Shown: positions 1 through 7,338 of the stretch, piece by piece
Position numbering within the stretch: position 1 is the first letter of the stretch
Layout of the letters: every line of letters starts with the position of its first letter
Source: Pedobacter sp.
GTDB lineage: Bacteria > Bacteroidota > Bacteroidia > Sphingobacteriales > Sphingobacteriaceae
Direction of reading: 5' to 3'
Assembly: GCA_004295885.1 (NCBI GenBank)
Contig: SEDG01000010.1
Span: 1-25,537 of the forward strand
DNA: 25,537 bases
Notes under the pieces: model-generated
Databases searched by the model: none
What the model was told of the DNA's origin: nothing
Seen by the model: the letters and a program-made list of their open reading frames with translations, nothing else
Made by a program: the position numbers and the translations under genes

Positions 1-158
1 TTTCCCAATTCTGGATGTTCGTGAAAATCGCGACGCCAATTGATTACCTTTTCTGTTAAAGCTTCAGCACGTTTGCTTACTTCTGCTTTTTGAGGATTAT
101 TTTGAGCTAAAGTAATTAAGGGGCAAGCCAATAAAGCTAGGAACAGAGAGGTTTTCAT
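1..158 (-). CDS. M20-family amidohydrolase/metallopeptidase, N-terminal fragment (cut by window edge)
   Basis: Only the first 52 codons are inside the window. They read as a signal peptide (MKTSLFLALLACPLITLAQ) followed by a charged helix and WRRDFHEHPELG, the N-terminal signature of M20D amidohydrolases (hippurate hydrolase, IAA-amino-acid hydrolase type). The signal peptide implies an exported enzyme that would hydrolyse N-acyl amino acids or small peptides in the periplasm; that role is family knowledge, since the metal ligands lie outside the window. A complete, apparently cytoplasmic M20 paralogue without signal peptide is at 15155-16336. The gene sits 92 bases downstream of the DUF937-like gene, but a strong terminator separates them, so it probably has its own promoter. 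Confidence 0.8.
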   Translation of the reverse strand, partial: MKTSLFLALLACPLITLAQNNPQKAEVSKRAEALTEKVINWRRDFHEHPELG

Positions 159-197
159 GATAAAGGGGTTATAATTGCCAAGTTAATGAAAAGACAT

Positions 198-228
198 AAA
201 AAAACCGAATTCAGAAATATGAATTCGG
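198..228 (-). terminator. Rho-independent terminator of the DUF937-like gene
   Basis: CCGAATTC (205-212) pairs perfectly with GAATTCGG (221-228) around an 8-base loop. Read on the minus strand, the stem is followed by seven T. It lies 21 bases after the stop of the 250-762 gene. Confidence 0.85.
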
Positions 229-249
229 CTCCATTCGATAAAAGGCAGC

Positions 250-762
250 TTAACTAAACAAACCTTTTAACTTATCTAACATTCCACCGCCTTGCGGCTG
301 CCCAGCCTGAGCTTGTCCATTTCCATTAAACATTCCCATCACATCTGTCAAATCGAATTTACCATCTGCGCCTCCAGCAAACTTGCCTAACATATCTTGG
401 ATATTAAATGAGCTGTCATTCGGATCGTTGGTTTTATTAACCAATTTACCCATGATGACAGGAATTAATGATGCGCCAATAGATTTCGCCATTTCTGCAT
501 TAATCCCAAAACCCGCCAATTTATCTGTAAAGCTTGAAGTAGCTTGTTGCACTACAGGATTTGCTTGAACCGCATCGGGTTTGTTAAAAACATCTGCTAA
601 TTGTGAAAGGTTACCAGCTGTCATCTGTTCTTTTAATGTGTCGAAAATTGAACCAGATGCTGCTTTGATTGCTGCTTCATTATTCTCGTTGGGCACTGAG
701 TTATTGTTAACAATTAACTCTTGTGCGTTGTCTCTTACTAATTGTTCTAGATTTTCTATCAT
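250..762 (-). CDS. DUF937-like protein of unknown function
   Basis: A 170-residue protein without signal peptide or membrane segment. Residues about 35-125 are helical with repeated hydrophobic heptads and the stretch SIGASLIPVIMGKLV; the tail (about 128-170) is rich in Gly, Gln, Met and Asp. This resembles the DUF937/YidB-like small helical proteins common in Bacteroidota, whose molecular role is unknown; the family call is from general resemblance only. The start is the ATG at 760-762. It is divergent from pgi with 56 bases between the two starts, so the two promoters must be close together. It ends at a strong terminator. Confidence 0.7.
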   Translation of the reverse strand: MIENLEQLVRDNAQELIVNNNSVPNENNEAAIKAASGSIFDTLKEQMTAGNLSQLADVFNKPDAVQANPVVQQATSSFTDKLAGFGINAEMAKSIGASLIPVIMGKLVNKTNDPNDSSFNIQDMLGKFAGGADGKFDLTDVMGMFNGNGQAQAGQPQGGGMLDKLKGLFS

Positions 763-781
763 GATATTTGGTTTTAGTTAC

Positions 782-795
782 TTAGTATTTAGTAT
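782..795. repeat. 14-mer TTAGTATTTAGTAT, copy 1
   Basis: The 7-mer TTAGTAT occurs twice in tandem. The identical 14-mer recurs at 9360-9373 between dnaG and the yraN-like gene. Both copies lie immediately upstream of genes, here in the divergent region between the DUF937-like gene and pgi. Confidence 0.6.
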
Positions 796-818
796 TTTTA
801 CGATATATATAGTCAATT

Positions 819-2471
819 ATGCTTCCAAAAATAAATTTCACCACAACAGCCGCCTATAAATACCTGGTAGATCATTTTATAACAATAAATGAAACTAGTC
901 TAAAGGATTTATTTACCCAAGATGGGGAACGTTTCGAAAAATTCTCTATTTTATTTGAGGATATTTTAGTCGATTTTTCTAAAAACAGGATTAATGATAC
1001 CACGCTTGCTTTACTTCTCCAATTGGCTCACGAGTGCAAGCTAGATGAAGCCATCAAGGCGATGTACAGCGGTGATAAAATCAACCAAACTGAAGGAAGG
1101 CCCGTTTTACACATCGCTTTGCGTAACCAAGGCAACAAAGCAATTTTGGTTGATGGAAAGGATGTGATGCCTGATGTAAATGCTGTGTTAGCTAAAATGG
1201 AAAAGTTTAGCAATGCTATTATTTCTGAAGAATGGAAAGGTTACACTGGCAAACCAATTACGGATATTGTAAACATAGGTATCGGCGGATCAGATTTAGG
1301 TCCTGTAATGGTGACTGAAGCTTTGAAGGCTTACAAAACAAGGTTGAACTTACATTTCGTTTCTAACATAGATGGTACGCATCTGGCGGAAACATTAAAA
1401 GGTGTTGATCCAGAAACCACCTTATTTTTGGTAGCTTCCAAAACGTTTACCACGCAAGAAACAATGACTAATGCACACAGTGCAAGAGAATGGTTCTTAA
1501 AAAATGGGGCAAAAACCGAAGATATAGCTAAACATTTTGCCGCACTTTCTACCAACGCAAAAGATGTATCGGCATTTGGTATTGATACTGCTAATATGTT
1601 TGAGTTTTGGGATTGGGTTGGCGGTCGTTATTCACTGTGGAGCGCTATCGGTTTATCTATTTCTCTAGGTATTGGATTTGATAATTTTAAACAATTACTA
1701 GCTGGAGCACACGCAAGTGATGAACATTTTCAAAACACTCCTTTCGAGCAAAATGTTCCTGTAATTTTAGGTTTATTGGGTATTTGGTACATCAACTTTT
1801 TTGGTGCAGAAACACAAGCCATTTTACCTTACGACCAATATATGCATCGCTTTGCGGCCTATTTCCAACAAGGAGATATGGAAAGTAATGGCAAACACGT
1901 AGACAGAAATGGCAATGTTGTTGATTATGAAACTGGGCCAGTTATTTGGGGCGAACCAGGAACGAACGGACAGCATGCTTTTTATCAGTTAATTCATCAG
2001 GGAACCAAATTAATTCCTTGTGATTTTATCGCTCCAGCGCAAAGCTTAAATCCATTGGGAGAACATCATCCTATTTTATTGTCTAATTATTTTGCTCAGA
2101 CAGAAGCTTTAATGAATGGCAAAAGCCAAGAAGAAGTAGAAAAAGAGCTAAAAGAGTCAGGAAAGTCCGAAAGTCAGGTAAAGGAATTGACGCCATTCAA
2201 AGTATTTGATGGTAACAGACCAACCAATTCAATTCTATTGAAAAAAGTAACGCCTTATTCTTTGGGAAGTTTGATAGCTTTATATGAACACAAAATATTT
2301 GTTCAAGGCATTATTTGGAACATCTTTAGTTTTGACCAGTGGGGAGTGGAGTTAGGTAAACAATTAGCTCAAAAAATTCAACCAGAATTAAAAGATGATG
2401 CAAAAGTTACTTCACATGACTCCTCTACGAATGGGTTAATTAATCAGTATAAGAGCTGGAGGAACGAATAG
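819..2471 (+). CDS. pgi: Glucose-6-phosphate isomerase
   Basis: A 550-residue cytoplasmic enzyme that interconverts glucose 6-phosphate and fructose 6-phosphate in glycolysis and gluconeogenesis. The length is normal for the long (E. coli-like) PGI family. Visible signatures are VNIGIGGSDLGP (about 151-162, sugar-phosphate loop), GGRYSLWSAIGLSI (about 268), DMESNGKHV with the catalytic base Glu (about 354), GTNGQHAFYQLIHQG with the ring-opening His (about 381-395), and FDQWGVELGKQLA with the active-site Lys (about 504-516). The ATG at 819 is the first in frame and gives a typical PGI N-terminus. It stands alone: a divergent gene lies upstream and a terminator follows. Confidence 0.97.
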   Translation: MLPKINFTTTAAYKYLVDHFITINETSLKDLFTQDGERFEKFSILFEDILVDFSKNRINDTTLALLLQLAHECKLDEAIKAMYSGDKINQTEGRPVLHIALRNQGNKAILVDGKDVMPDVNAVLAKMEKFSNAIISEEWKGYTGKPITDIVNIGIGGSDLGPVMVTEALKAYKTRLNLHFVSNIDGTHLAETLKGVDPETTLFLVASKTFTTQETMTNAHSAREWFLKNGAKTEDIAKHFAALSTNAKDVSAFGIDTANMFEFWDWVGGRYSLWSAIGLSISLGIGFDNFKQLLAGAHASDEHFQNTPFEQNVPVILGLLGIWYINFFGAETQAILPYDQYMHRFAAYFQQGDMESNGKHVDRNGNVVDYETGPVIWGEPGTNGQHAFYQLIHQGTKLIPCDFIAPAQSLNPLGEHHPILLSNYFAQTEALMNGKSQEEVEKELKESGKSESQVKELTPFKVFDGNRPTNSILLKKVTPYSLGSLIALYEHKIFVQGIIWNIFSFDQWGVELGKQLAQKIQPELKDDAKVTSHDSSTNGLINQYKSWRNE

Positions 2472-2476
2472 TACAC

Positions 2477-2505
2477 TGGTTCAGTAGTTCATTGGTTCAA
2501 TAGTT
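2477..2505. repeat. Short direct repeat after pgi
   Basis: TGGTTCAGTAGTT (2477-2489) and TGGTTCAATAGTT (2493-2505) differ at one base and are 3 bases apart. This is the kind of degenerate short repeat common between Bacteroidota genes. No function is evident. Confidence 0.55.
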
Positions 2506-2521
2506 AAAGAACTTAATATTC

Positions 2522-2567
2522 AAATCGCCATTTAGTTGATTTTATTCAATTGAGGGGCGATTTTTCT
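2522..2567 (+). terminator. Rho-independent terminator of pgi
   Basis: AAATCGCC (2522-2529) pairs with GGCGATTT (2556-2563), with an inner helix AGTTGA/TCAATT, and the stem runs into TTTTT. It lies about 50 bases after the pgi stop and separates pgi from the sigma-factor operon. Confidence 0.8.
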
Positions 2568-2606
2568 TTATCAGAAATTTTTATTCTTAAATTTCTTTGT
2601 ACGCTA

Positions 2607-2634
2607 GCAACCTTTCTTAAAAACTTGGCGTAAC
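2607..2634 (+). promoter_or_regulatory. Candidate ECF-sigma promoter (autoregulation)
   Basis: GCAACC (2607-2612) and CGTAAC (2629-2634) are separated by 16 bases. This matches the layout of ECF promoters (an AAC-containing -35 and a CGT-type -10), 35 bases upstream of the sigma-factor start. The inference is that the sigma factor transcribes its own operon. No other promoter pattern is obvious here. Confidence 0.45.
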
Positions 2635-2668
2635 TGCAAATATCAAACAAACCCTAATTGAAATTATT

Positions 2669-3220
2669 TTGCTAACACCCGAACTAATCAATGGCTGTAT
2701 CAATAAAGACAGAAGGAGTCAGAAAGACCTCTATCGCCTTTATTATGGTTATTCGATGCGGATATGTTTACGGTATGCAAAAAATAAAGATGAGGCGGTT
2801 GAAATGGTTAATGATGGTTTTATGAAGGTGTTTATGAATATGCATAAATACGATAGGCAACGTTCATTTAACGCTTGGATTAGCACCATTATGATTAACA
2901 CTTCAATTGATTATTACAGAAGTAGAATTAGAAAAATAGAAATGGAAGAGCTAAATGCTAAGCACGAGGTGGAAGATAGTGAGAACATTCTTTCCCATTT
3001 GAATTATGAGGACCTGATTAAACTGGTTCAAAAACTCTCTTATGCTTACAGAACAGTCTTTAATCTATTTGCAATTGATGGTTTTTCTCATGAAGAGATT
3101 TCAGAAATGTTATCGATTTCTGTTGGCACTTCGAAATCAAACTTATTTAAGGCTAGGGAAAATTTAAAAAAGATGTTAACTGAAACACCAAACCCAAGCT
3201 TACAAAAAATTAACTATTAA
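2669..3220 (+). CDS. ECF-type RNA polymerase sigma-70 factor
   Basis: A 183-residue protein. Region 2 lies at about 20-95 (DLYRLYYGYSMRICLRYA, DEAVEMVNDGFMKVF, FNAWISTIMINTSIDYYR: core binding and -10 recognition). Region 4 lies at about 120-172 (LSYAYRTVFNLFAIDGFSHE, ISEMLSISVGTSKSNLFKAR: -35 helix-turn-helix). There is no region 1.1 or 3, as in group 4 (ECF) factors. The start is a TTG; the next in-frame Met (about residue 29) would cut into region 2, so an upstream non-ATG start is needed. The stop is one base before the next ATG, an anti-sigma-like membrane protein, which is the usual ECF pairing. A candidate self-recognised promoter lies at 2607-2634. Confidence 0.93.
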   Translation: MLTPELINGCINKDRRSQKDLYRLYYGYSMRICLRYAKNKDEAVEMVNDGFMKVFMNMHKYDRQRSFNAWISTIMINTSIDYYRSRIRKIEMEELNAKHEVEDSENILSHLNYEDLIKLVQKLSYAYRTVFNLFAIDGFSHEEISEMLSISVGTSKSNLFKARENLKKMLTETPNPSLQKINY

Positions 3221-3221
3221 A

Positions 3222-4430
3222 ATGAAAGAGCTAAACGATATAGATTTTGATAATGCCTTTAAAAGCAGGATAACCGAAGAGTTGCCCGAGTTTGAGGAAG
3301 AGTCATGGCTAAAAATGGAGAAGAAATTGAAGAGAAGAGAAAGGCTTGTCTACTACAGATATGCAAGTATTTTATTGGTGCTACTTTCATTTGGAATTGG
3401 ATTTTATTTGCTGAGCAAAGACAATGTTAACAAAGTTGATTCTATTGTTTCTAAAAAAACACAGCCTAAAGACAATGCAATTATTAGTAATAATGCTAAG
3501 CCATTAATTGAATCGGACGAAAATAAACCTACTCAGCTTAATAAACCAGCAAAAAATGGTTTGTACGGAACGCCTGCCGTAAAAAATCAGGATTTTAAGG
3601 CTCCGTTTGCCTCTGTTGTTACTATTAAGGATGAAAAAACGGGTCAGCAAAAGAATATGGGAGTTCAAAGTCCACCGAATAGTGGCTCTACAAAAACAAC
3701 AGATTTAACAGCACCCCAACCAGCTAATCAAATAGCACAAAGTGCAGTTGTCACTTCAACTGCGAATATCGCTCAAATTGATACTGGATTAGTTAAACCA
3801 AAAATCAACGTACGGACAAAAATAAAAAGGAAAATTCCGATTAGCGTAGCAATTGTGGCGGGGCCAGATTTTAGTTCTACTAGCTCAATAATTGGTGGTA
3901 AAACGGGCGTGAGTATTGGCGCAACGGTAGCTGTGGGCCTAACAAAAAAGTTAAGCATACAAACTGGAATAAGTTATGGCAGTAAAAACTATACCAGTAG
4001 TGCTTATAAATATACTTTTCCTAATGCCAACATCAACAAAACATCCTTTACAGGCATAGACGCTGCTTGTGAGGTAGTAGAAATTCCTTTAAGAGCATCT
4101 TATAATATTAGCGAAAACCAGAAAAGAAGCATTGAATTAAATGCTGGCCTCTCGAGCTATTTGATGGTGAAAGAAAACTATGTTTTCAAGTACACTAAAG
4201 AATCAAACAGAGCGGATAGAATTACCGATGTAGCCAACGCCAATCAGCACTATTTAAGTGTGGTGGAGTTGTCGGCTACGTATAACATCAAACTAAAAAA
4301 CAAAAGTCTTGCCTTTGGTATAGAGCCTTATGTTAAAATTCCAATAACTGGGATTGGCGAAGGAAACGTGCCTTTAAAGTCTAGTGGTGTATCCTTAAAA
4401 CTGCGTTATGATTTCAATAAAAAACAGTAA
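3222..4430 (+). CDS. Transmembrane anti-sigma-like protein with beta-barrel-like C-terminal domain
   Basis: A 402-residue protein in three parts. Residues 1-45 are a charged cytoplasmic segment (FEEESWLKMEKKLKRRER). Residues about 46-64 form one hydrophobic transmembrane helix with positive charges on the N-terminal side, so the rest is periplasmic. Residues about 65-200 are a Ser/Thr/Pro/Asn/Lys-rich linker. Residues about 205-402 show alternating beta-strand patterns and Gly turns resembling outer-membrane beta-barrel (OMP_b-brl/PorT-like) domains. It follows the sigma gene by one base, so the inferred role is to hold the sigma factor at the inner membrane and sense an envelope signal through the C-terminal domain. 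Its last 23 bases overlap the YceI gene. There is no canonical ZAS zinc motif. Confidence 0.75.
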   Translation: MKELNDIDFDNAFKSRITEELPEFEEESWLKMEKKLKRRERLVYYRYASILLVLLSFGIGFYLLSKDNVNKVDSIVSKKTQPKDNAIISNNAKPLIESDENKPTQLNKPAKNGLYGTPAVKNQDFKAPFASVVTIKDEKTGQQKNMGVQSPPNSGSTKTTDLTAPQPANQIAQSAVVTSTANIAQIDTGLVKPKINVRTKIKRKIPISVAIVAGPDFSSTSSIIGGKTGVSIGATVAVGLTKKLSIQTGISYGSKNYTSSAYKYTFPNANINKTSFTGIDAACEVVEIPLRASYNISENQKRSIELNAGLSSYLMVKENYVFKYTKESNRADRITDVANANQHYLSVVELSATYNIKLKNKSLAFGIEPYVKIPITGIGEGNVPLKSSGVSLKLRYDFNKKQ

Positions 4431-4971
4431 GTACTTACTCTTGGTGCTTTTTTATCTCGCATTTATTTATGTTGCAAGTGCACAAACATTTGTAGGAAAG
4501 AACATCAAGGTTAACATCTTTTCGTCAACACCTGTTGAAGATATTAAAGCGGCAAGCAGTAGCGGAACTGCGGTAGTGATTGGGGAAAAGCAAGAGCTTG
4601 CCGTACAGGTTAACATCAAAAGTTTAGAGTTCGATAAAAAGTTAATGCAAGAACACTTTAATGAAAACTATATGGAAAGCGACAAATATCCTGTATCCAA
4701 GTTTAAAGGTGTGATAAGCCCAAAAATTGATTGGACAAAAGATGGTGAATATAACGTTACGGCAAAAGGAACCTTAAGTGTTCATGGCGTAGACCAAGCT
4801 AGAAATATAACTGGAAAATTGACCATAAAAAACGGTGTTGTTAATCTCTATTCAAGTTTTGATGTGGCTTGTGCTGCCCATCAAATTAAAATACCAAGTT
4901 TGGTTTTTACTAAAATAGCCGAAGTAATTAAAGTTACAATCCAAGGAACATTAACCCCTCTAAATAAATGA
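4408..4971 (+). CDS. YceI-family periplasmic protein
   Basis: A 187-residue exported protein. The signal peptide ends near YVASAQ (about 26). The rest follows the YceI lipocalin-like fold: IKSLEFDKKLMQEHFNENYM, then SDKYPVSKFKG, KGTLSVHGVDQARNITG and a final beta strand IKVTIQGTLTPL. The HFNENYMESDKYP and VHGV stretches are the most diagnostic. YceI proteins bind long isoprenoids or lipids in a central tunnel and occur near quinone or redox genes. The start overlaps the preceding gene by 23 bases, and the stop overlaps the next start, indicating translational coupling within the sigma operon. Confidence 0.88.
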   Translation: MISIKNSKYLLLVLFYLAFIYVASAQTFVGKNIKVNIFSSTPVEDIKAASSSGTAVVIGEKQELAVQVNIKSLEFDKKLMQEHFNENYMESDKYPVSKFKGVISPKIDWTKDGEYNVTAKGTLSVHGVDQARNITGKLTIKNGVVNLYSSFDVACAAHQIKIPSLVFTKIAEVIKVTIQGTLTPLNK

Positions 4972-5921
4972 GTATGAACAAGTCTAAATTATTTATTTAC
5001 CTCTTTTTAGTTTTGTTGTTTCTGGTGGTTAGAGCCAGTGCCCAATCAGCAGATTCACTACTAAACACGCTAGATAGCTCGAAAAAATTTAACAAAGTTG
5101 AATCGACATTTAAGGCGACGCATATTGTATTGTCTCACTCTACCGAAACGCAAAAAAAGCACGATTTAGATTTAAGAATCCGCCATCATTTTGGAGATAT
5201 TGGAGGCGAATTTGGCAGTGCACATACACTTTATGGATTAGACGTCGCCACAGATTTATTTATTGGGTTAGATTATGGCGTGAGTGACAAACTAACAATT
5301 GGCTTTGGAAGAAGTAAACACGATGAGCTTTTTGATTTATACATCAAACAAAAATTAATACAGCAACAAAAAGATGGCGGATTGCCATTTAACTTAACTT
5401 TTTTAGCGCAGGTTGGCTTAGTAGCGAGAGAACCTTTTGCCTCAGTAGAATTTGCCAATTATAGCGATAGGTTAACTTATTTAATTCAGCCTATTATCTC
5501 CAGAAAGTTCTCTTCTAGAATTTCGTTACAAGTTATGCCATCTTATTTAATTCGTTCTGTAAGTGCCGAGCCTAATGACCCAAACAATTTATTTTCTGTT
5601 GGATTCGCTGGGCGATTTAAATTAACCAAACGCCTGTCATTTGTAGCAGATTATACGCTCATTAATGGTTTATCGAGAAAAGACAATTTGGCAACGCCGT
5701 TATACAATCCACTAGGTGTGGGTTTAGAAATTGAAACTGGCGGGCATATTTTCTCTCTCAACTTTATGAATTCTGAGTTTATCACTGAAAATAATTTTAT
5801 AGCTAATACTAAAAAATCATGGACCGACGGTGGAGTTCGATTCGGTTTCACTATCTCTAGAAATTTCAGCTTATTCAAATCCAAGAACAAGGATCCTAAT
5901 ACAAAATCAACTATTTACTAA
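4968..5921 (+). CDS. DUF5777-type outer-membrane beta-barrel protein
   Basis: A 317-residue protein with a signal peptide ending near VVRASAQ (about 26). The mature part contains repeated amphipathic beta strands (HDLDLRIRHHFGDIGGEFG, FIGLDYGVSDKLTIGFGRS, PFNLTFLAQVGL) and late strands such as VRFGFTISRNFSLF. The RIRHHFGD segment near the N-terminus and the overall layout fit the DUF5777 beta-barrel family of Bacteroidota, whose substrate is unknown. It overlaps the YceI stop by four bases (ATGA-type) and lies 13 bases before the Rieske gene. It is inferred to act in the outer membrane as partner of the YceI and Rieske proteins. The family name is likely but could not be checked. Confidence 0.8.
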   Translation: MSMNKSKLFIYLFLVLLFLVVRASAQSADSLLNTLDSSKKFNKVESTFKATHIVLSHSTETQKKHDLDLRIRHHFGDIGGEFGSAHTLYGLDVATDLFIGLDYGVSDKLTIGFGRSKHDELFDLYIKQKLIQQQKDGGLPFNLTFLAQVGLVAREPFASVEFANYSDRLTYLIQPIISRKFSSRISLQVMPSYLIRSVSAEPNDPNNLFSVGFAGRFKLTKRLSFVADYTLINGLSRKDNLATPLYNPLGVGLEIETGGHIFSLNFMNSEFITENNFIANTKKSWTDGGVRFGFTISRNFSLFKSKNKDPNTKSTIY

Positions 5922-5934
5922 AAACTAAAATTTT

Positions 5935-6396
5935 ATGGAACGTAATGAATTTATCAAGTCGCTAGGACTTGGGATTGCATTGGTATGCACTGGAAGTTGC
6001 ATGACTGGATGCGGAAGTAAAGGCGAAGACCCTGCTCCATCACCTGGTGGGGGCGGTGGTGGCAGTGGCTCGGTTGGCACAAAGGTTAATATAGATCTAG
6101 GTTCTCAATTATTAACGGTAGGTGCATTTGTAGCTTCTGGTGGTGTTTTGTTTATTAGAACGGCAACTGGTAATGCGGCTAGCTCTTTTGTGGCCACACA
6201 AGCTTTGTGCCCGCATCAAGGAGGCACACTCAACTGGGTACAGGCCAGCAATGTTATCCAATGTAGTTTGCATAGTTCTAAATATACAACCACTGGCAGC
6301 ATTGTTGCCCAGCCAAACGATGGAGGAACTACATCTGCACTAAAGGTTTATGTATTAGCTGTATCAGGAACTACATTAACAGCAACAATTTCATAA
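5935..6396 (+). CDS. Rieske [2Fe-2S] lipoprotein
   Basis: A 153-residue protein. The N-terminus has a hydrophobic segment and a lipobox-like MTGC (Cys26, or Cys22 in TGSC), followed by a Pro/Gly-rich tether with six Gly in a row (about 38-43), so it should be a lipid-anchored periplasmic protein. The cluster motif is complete: CPH at about 98-100, then 15 residues, then CSLH, i.e. C-x-H-x15-C-x2-H, followed by SSKYTTTG. This binds a Rieske 2Fe-2S centre with two Cys and two His ligands and makes it an electron carrier or sensor. It is not a cytochrome bc1 Rieske subunit by context, since no cytochrome b gene is nearby. It is last in the sigma operon. Confidence 0.88.
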   Translation: MERNEFIKSLGLGIALVCTGSCMTGCGSKGEDPAPSPGGGGGGSGSVGTKVNIDLGSQLLTVGAFVASGGVLFIRTATGNAASSFVATQALCPHQGGTLNWVQASNVIQCSLHSSKYTTTGSIVAQPNDGGTTSALKVYVLAVSGTTLTATIS

Positions 6397-6399
6397 TAA

Positions 6400-6444
6400 T
6401 TAATTAGCTTGAGGAGTGCACAAACAACTTCTCAAGCTAATTAA
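6400..6444 (+). terminator. Long hairpin after the Rieske gene
   Basis: Bases 6400-6417 pair with 6427-6444: 14 perfect pairs (core TTAATTAGCTTGAG) plus four inner pairs including one G-T, with a 9-base loop. It begins 3 bases after the stop. There is no clear T run behind it, so it may be a weak terminator or a 3'-end stabiliser that closes the operon. Confidence 0.6.
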
Positions 6445-6469
6445 GCTGATTATCAAAACCTTCAAGGCA

Positions 6470-6477
6470 TAAATTTG
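6470..6477 (+). promoter_or_regulatory. Candidate Bacteroidota -7 box
   Basis: TAAATTTG matches the TAnnTTTG consensus of Bacteroidota sigma-ABfr promoters, 62 bases upstream of the ATG at 6539. No clear TTTG -33 box was found at the usual spacing, so this is tentative. Confidence 0.3.
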
Positions 6478-6538
6478 TTGAAAATGAGTAGGTTAATTGA
6501 AAATTGATTATATTCATGTACACACAAATTCTAAAACC

Positions 6539-7207
6539 ATGAAAAAATTATTAACTGTATGCCTATTGGTATATGCTAGCCATGCGTTAGCACAAATTAA
6601 ATCAACGGAGGTTGATTCTTTAATCAAAAACAAAACTTTCACTTTTATAGTAAGCGATGTTAAAAAGAGACCTGGATTAAATGGAATCTCAGGCTCCTCT
6701 AACAACTATGCGGCCGCCTATAACATTAACCCCTCTGTGATGACGCCCTTGCAAAGTCAAAAAATTACAAGCATACCAATTGGTGGCAATGGCAGCTATG
6801 TGCAGACAGAGTATTACAGGTTATCTCAATTGGATGGAAGTTATTTTACATCATACCAGCTTTATAAAAAGGATAAAAATCTCTCATCAAAGGATACCTA
6901 TGCCATTTATTTAATCCAAGGAAGGGAACAATTAACTCTTAATAGCCTACAAAATCCTAGTACAGTAGCCAAAATTAAAAGCAGTGATTTCTATGCTATT
7001 CAAAGTGCCGATTATGAATTAAAATCAGCTAAAAAAAATAATGGAAAATGGCTTTTAACATATCATTTAAAAAATGGAGATCAAGCGCAAGCATTCTATC
7101 TTAATATAAATCCTGATGGTAGTGCTATACTTACACAACAAGCTACGAGAGAATCTACAACTGTCTTGCAAGGCTTTATCACCCCTTCAAGTTCAACAAA
7201 TATTTAA
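6539..7207 (+). CDS. Secreted DUF4251-like protein (diverged paralogue of the next gene)
   Basis: A 222-residue exported protein. The signal peptide is MKKLLTVCLLVYASHALAQ. The ATG at 6539 is chosen over an upstream TTG at 6497 because it places the signal peptide exactly at the N-terminus. The start of the mature part (LIKNKTFTFIVSDV) and the end (FYLNINPDGSAILTQQ, then LQGFITP) line up with the neighbouring DUF4251 protein (VEDKNYVFVATN; MTLNISENGYGTLSVIS, NGYLSEP), but the central LPYYGRAY motif is missing and replaced by a longer Ser/Tyr/Gln-rich stretch. DUF4251 function is unknown. It is preceded by a hairpin and a possible promoter, so it is likely independent of the sigma operon. Confidence 0.7.
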   Translation: MKKLLTVCLLVYASHALAQIKSTEVDSLIKNKTFTFIVSDVKKRPGLNGISGSSNNYAAAYNINPSVMTPLQSQKITSIPIGGNGSYVQTEYYRLSQLDGSYFTSYQLYKKDKNLSSKDTYAIYLIQGREQLTLNSLQNPSTVAKIKSSDFYAIQSADYELKSAKKNNGKWLLTYHLKNGDQAQAFYLNINPDGSAILTQQATRESTTVLQGFITPSSSTNI

Positions 7208-7338
7208 ATGATTGAGTTTCTCATAATTTTAATAAAAAAATAATTGTTTTATGGATTTTGATTGGAAAAGTAATCATTAGTAAAAGATTATGAGTGGCCG
7301 ATCATAGCCTGAATACAAAATCATTAAATAAAGAAATT

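Noticed and set aside
1028..1555. Open frames on the minus strand inside pgi
   Set aside because: They lie fully within a gene with strong family signatures and show no family resemblance, signal peptide or ribosome-binding site.
5935..6396. Rieske subunit of a cytochrome bc1/alternative complex
   Set aside because: No cytochrome b or c genes are adjacent; the protein is a small lipoprotein in a sigma-controlled envelope cluster.
6497..6538. Upstream TTG start for the first DUF4251-like protein
   Set aside because: It adds 14 hydrophilic residues before a perfect signal peptide; the ATG at 6539 is better.
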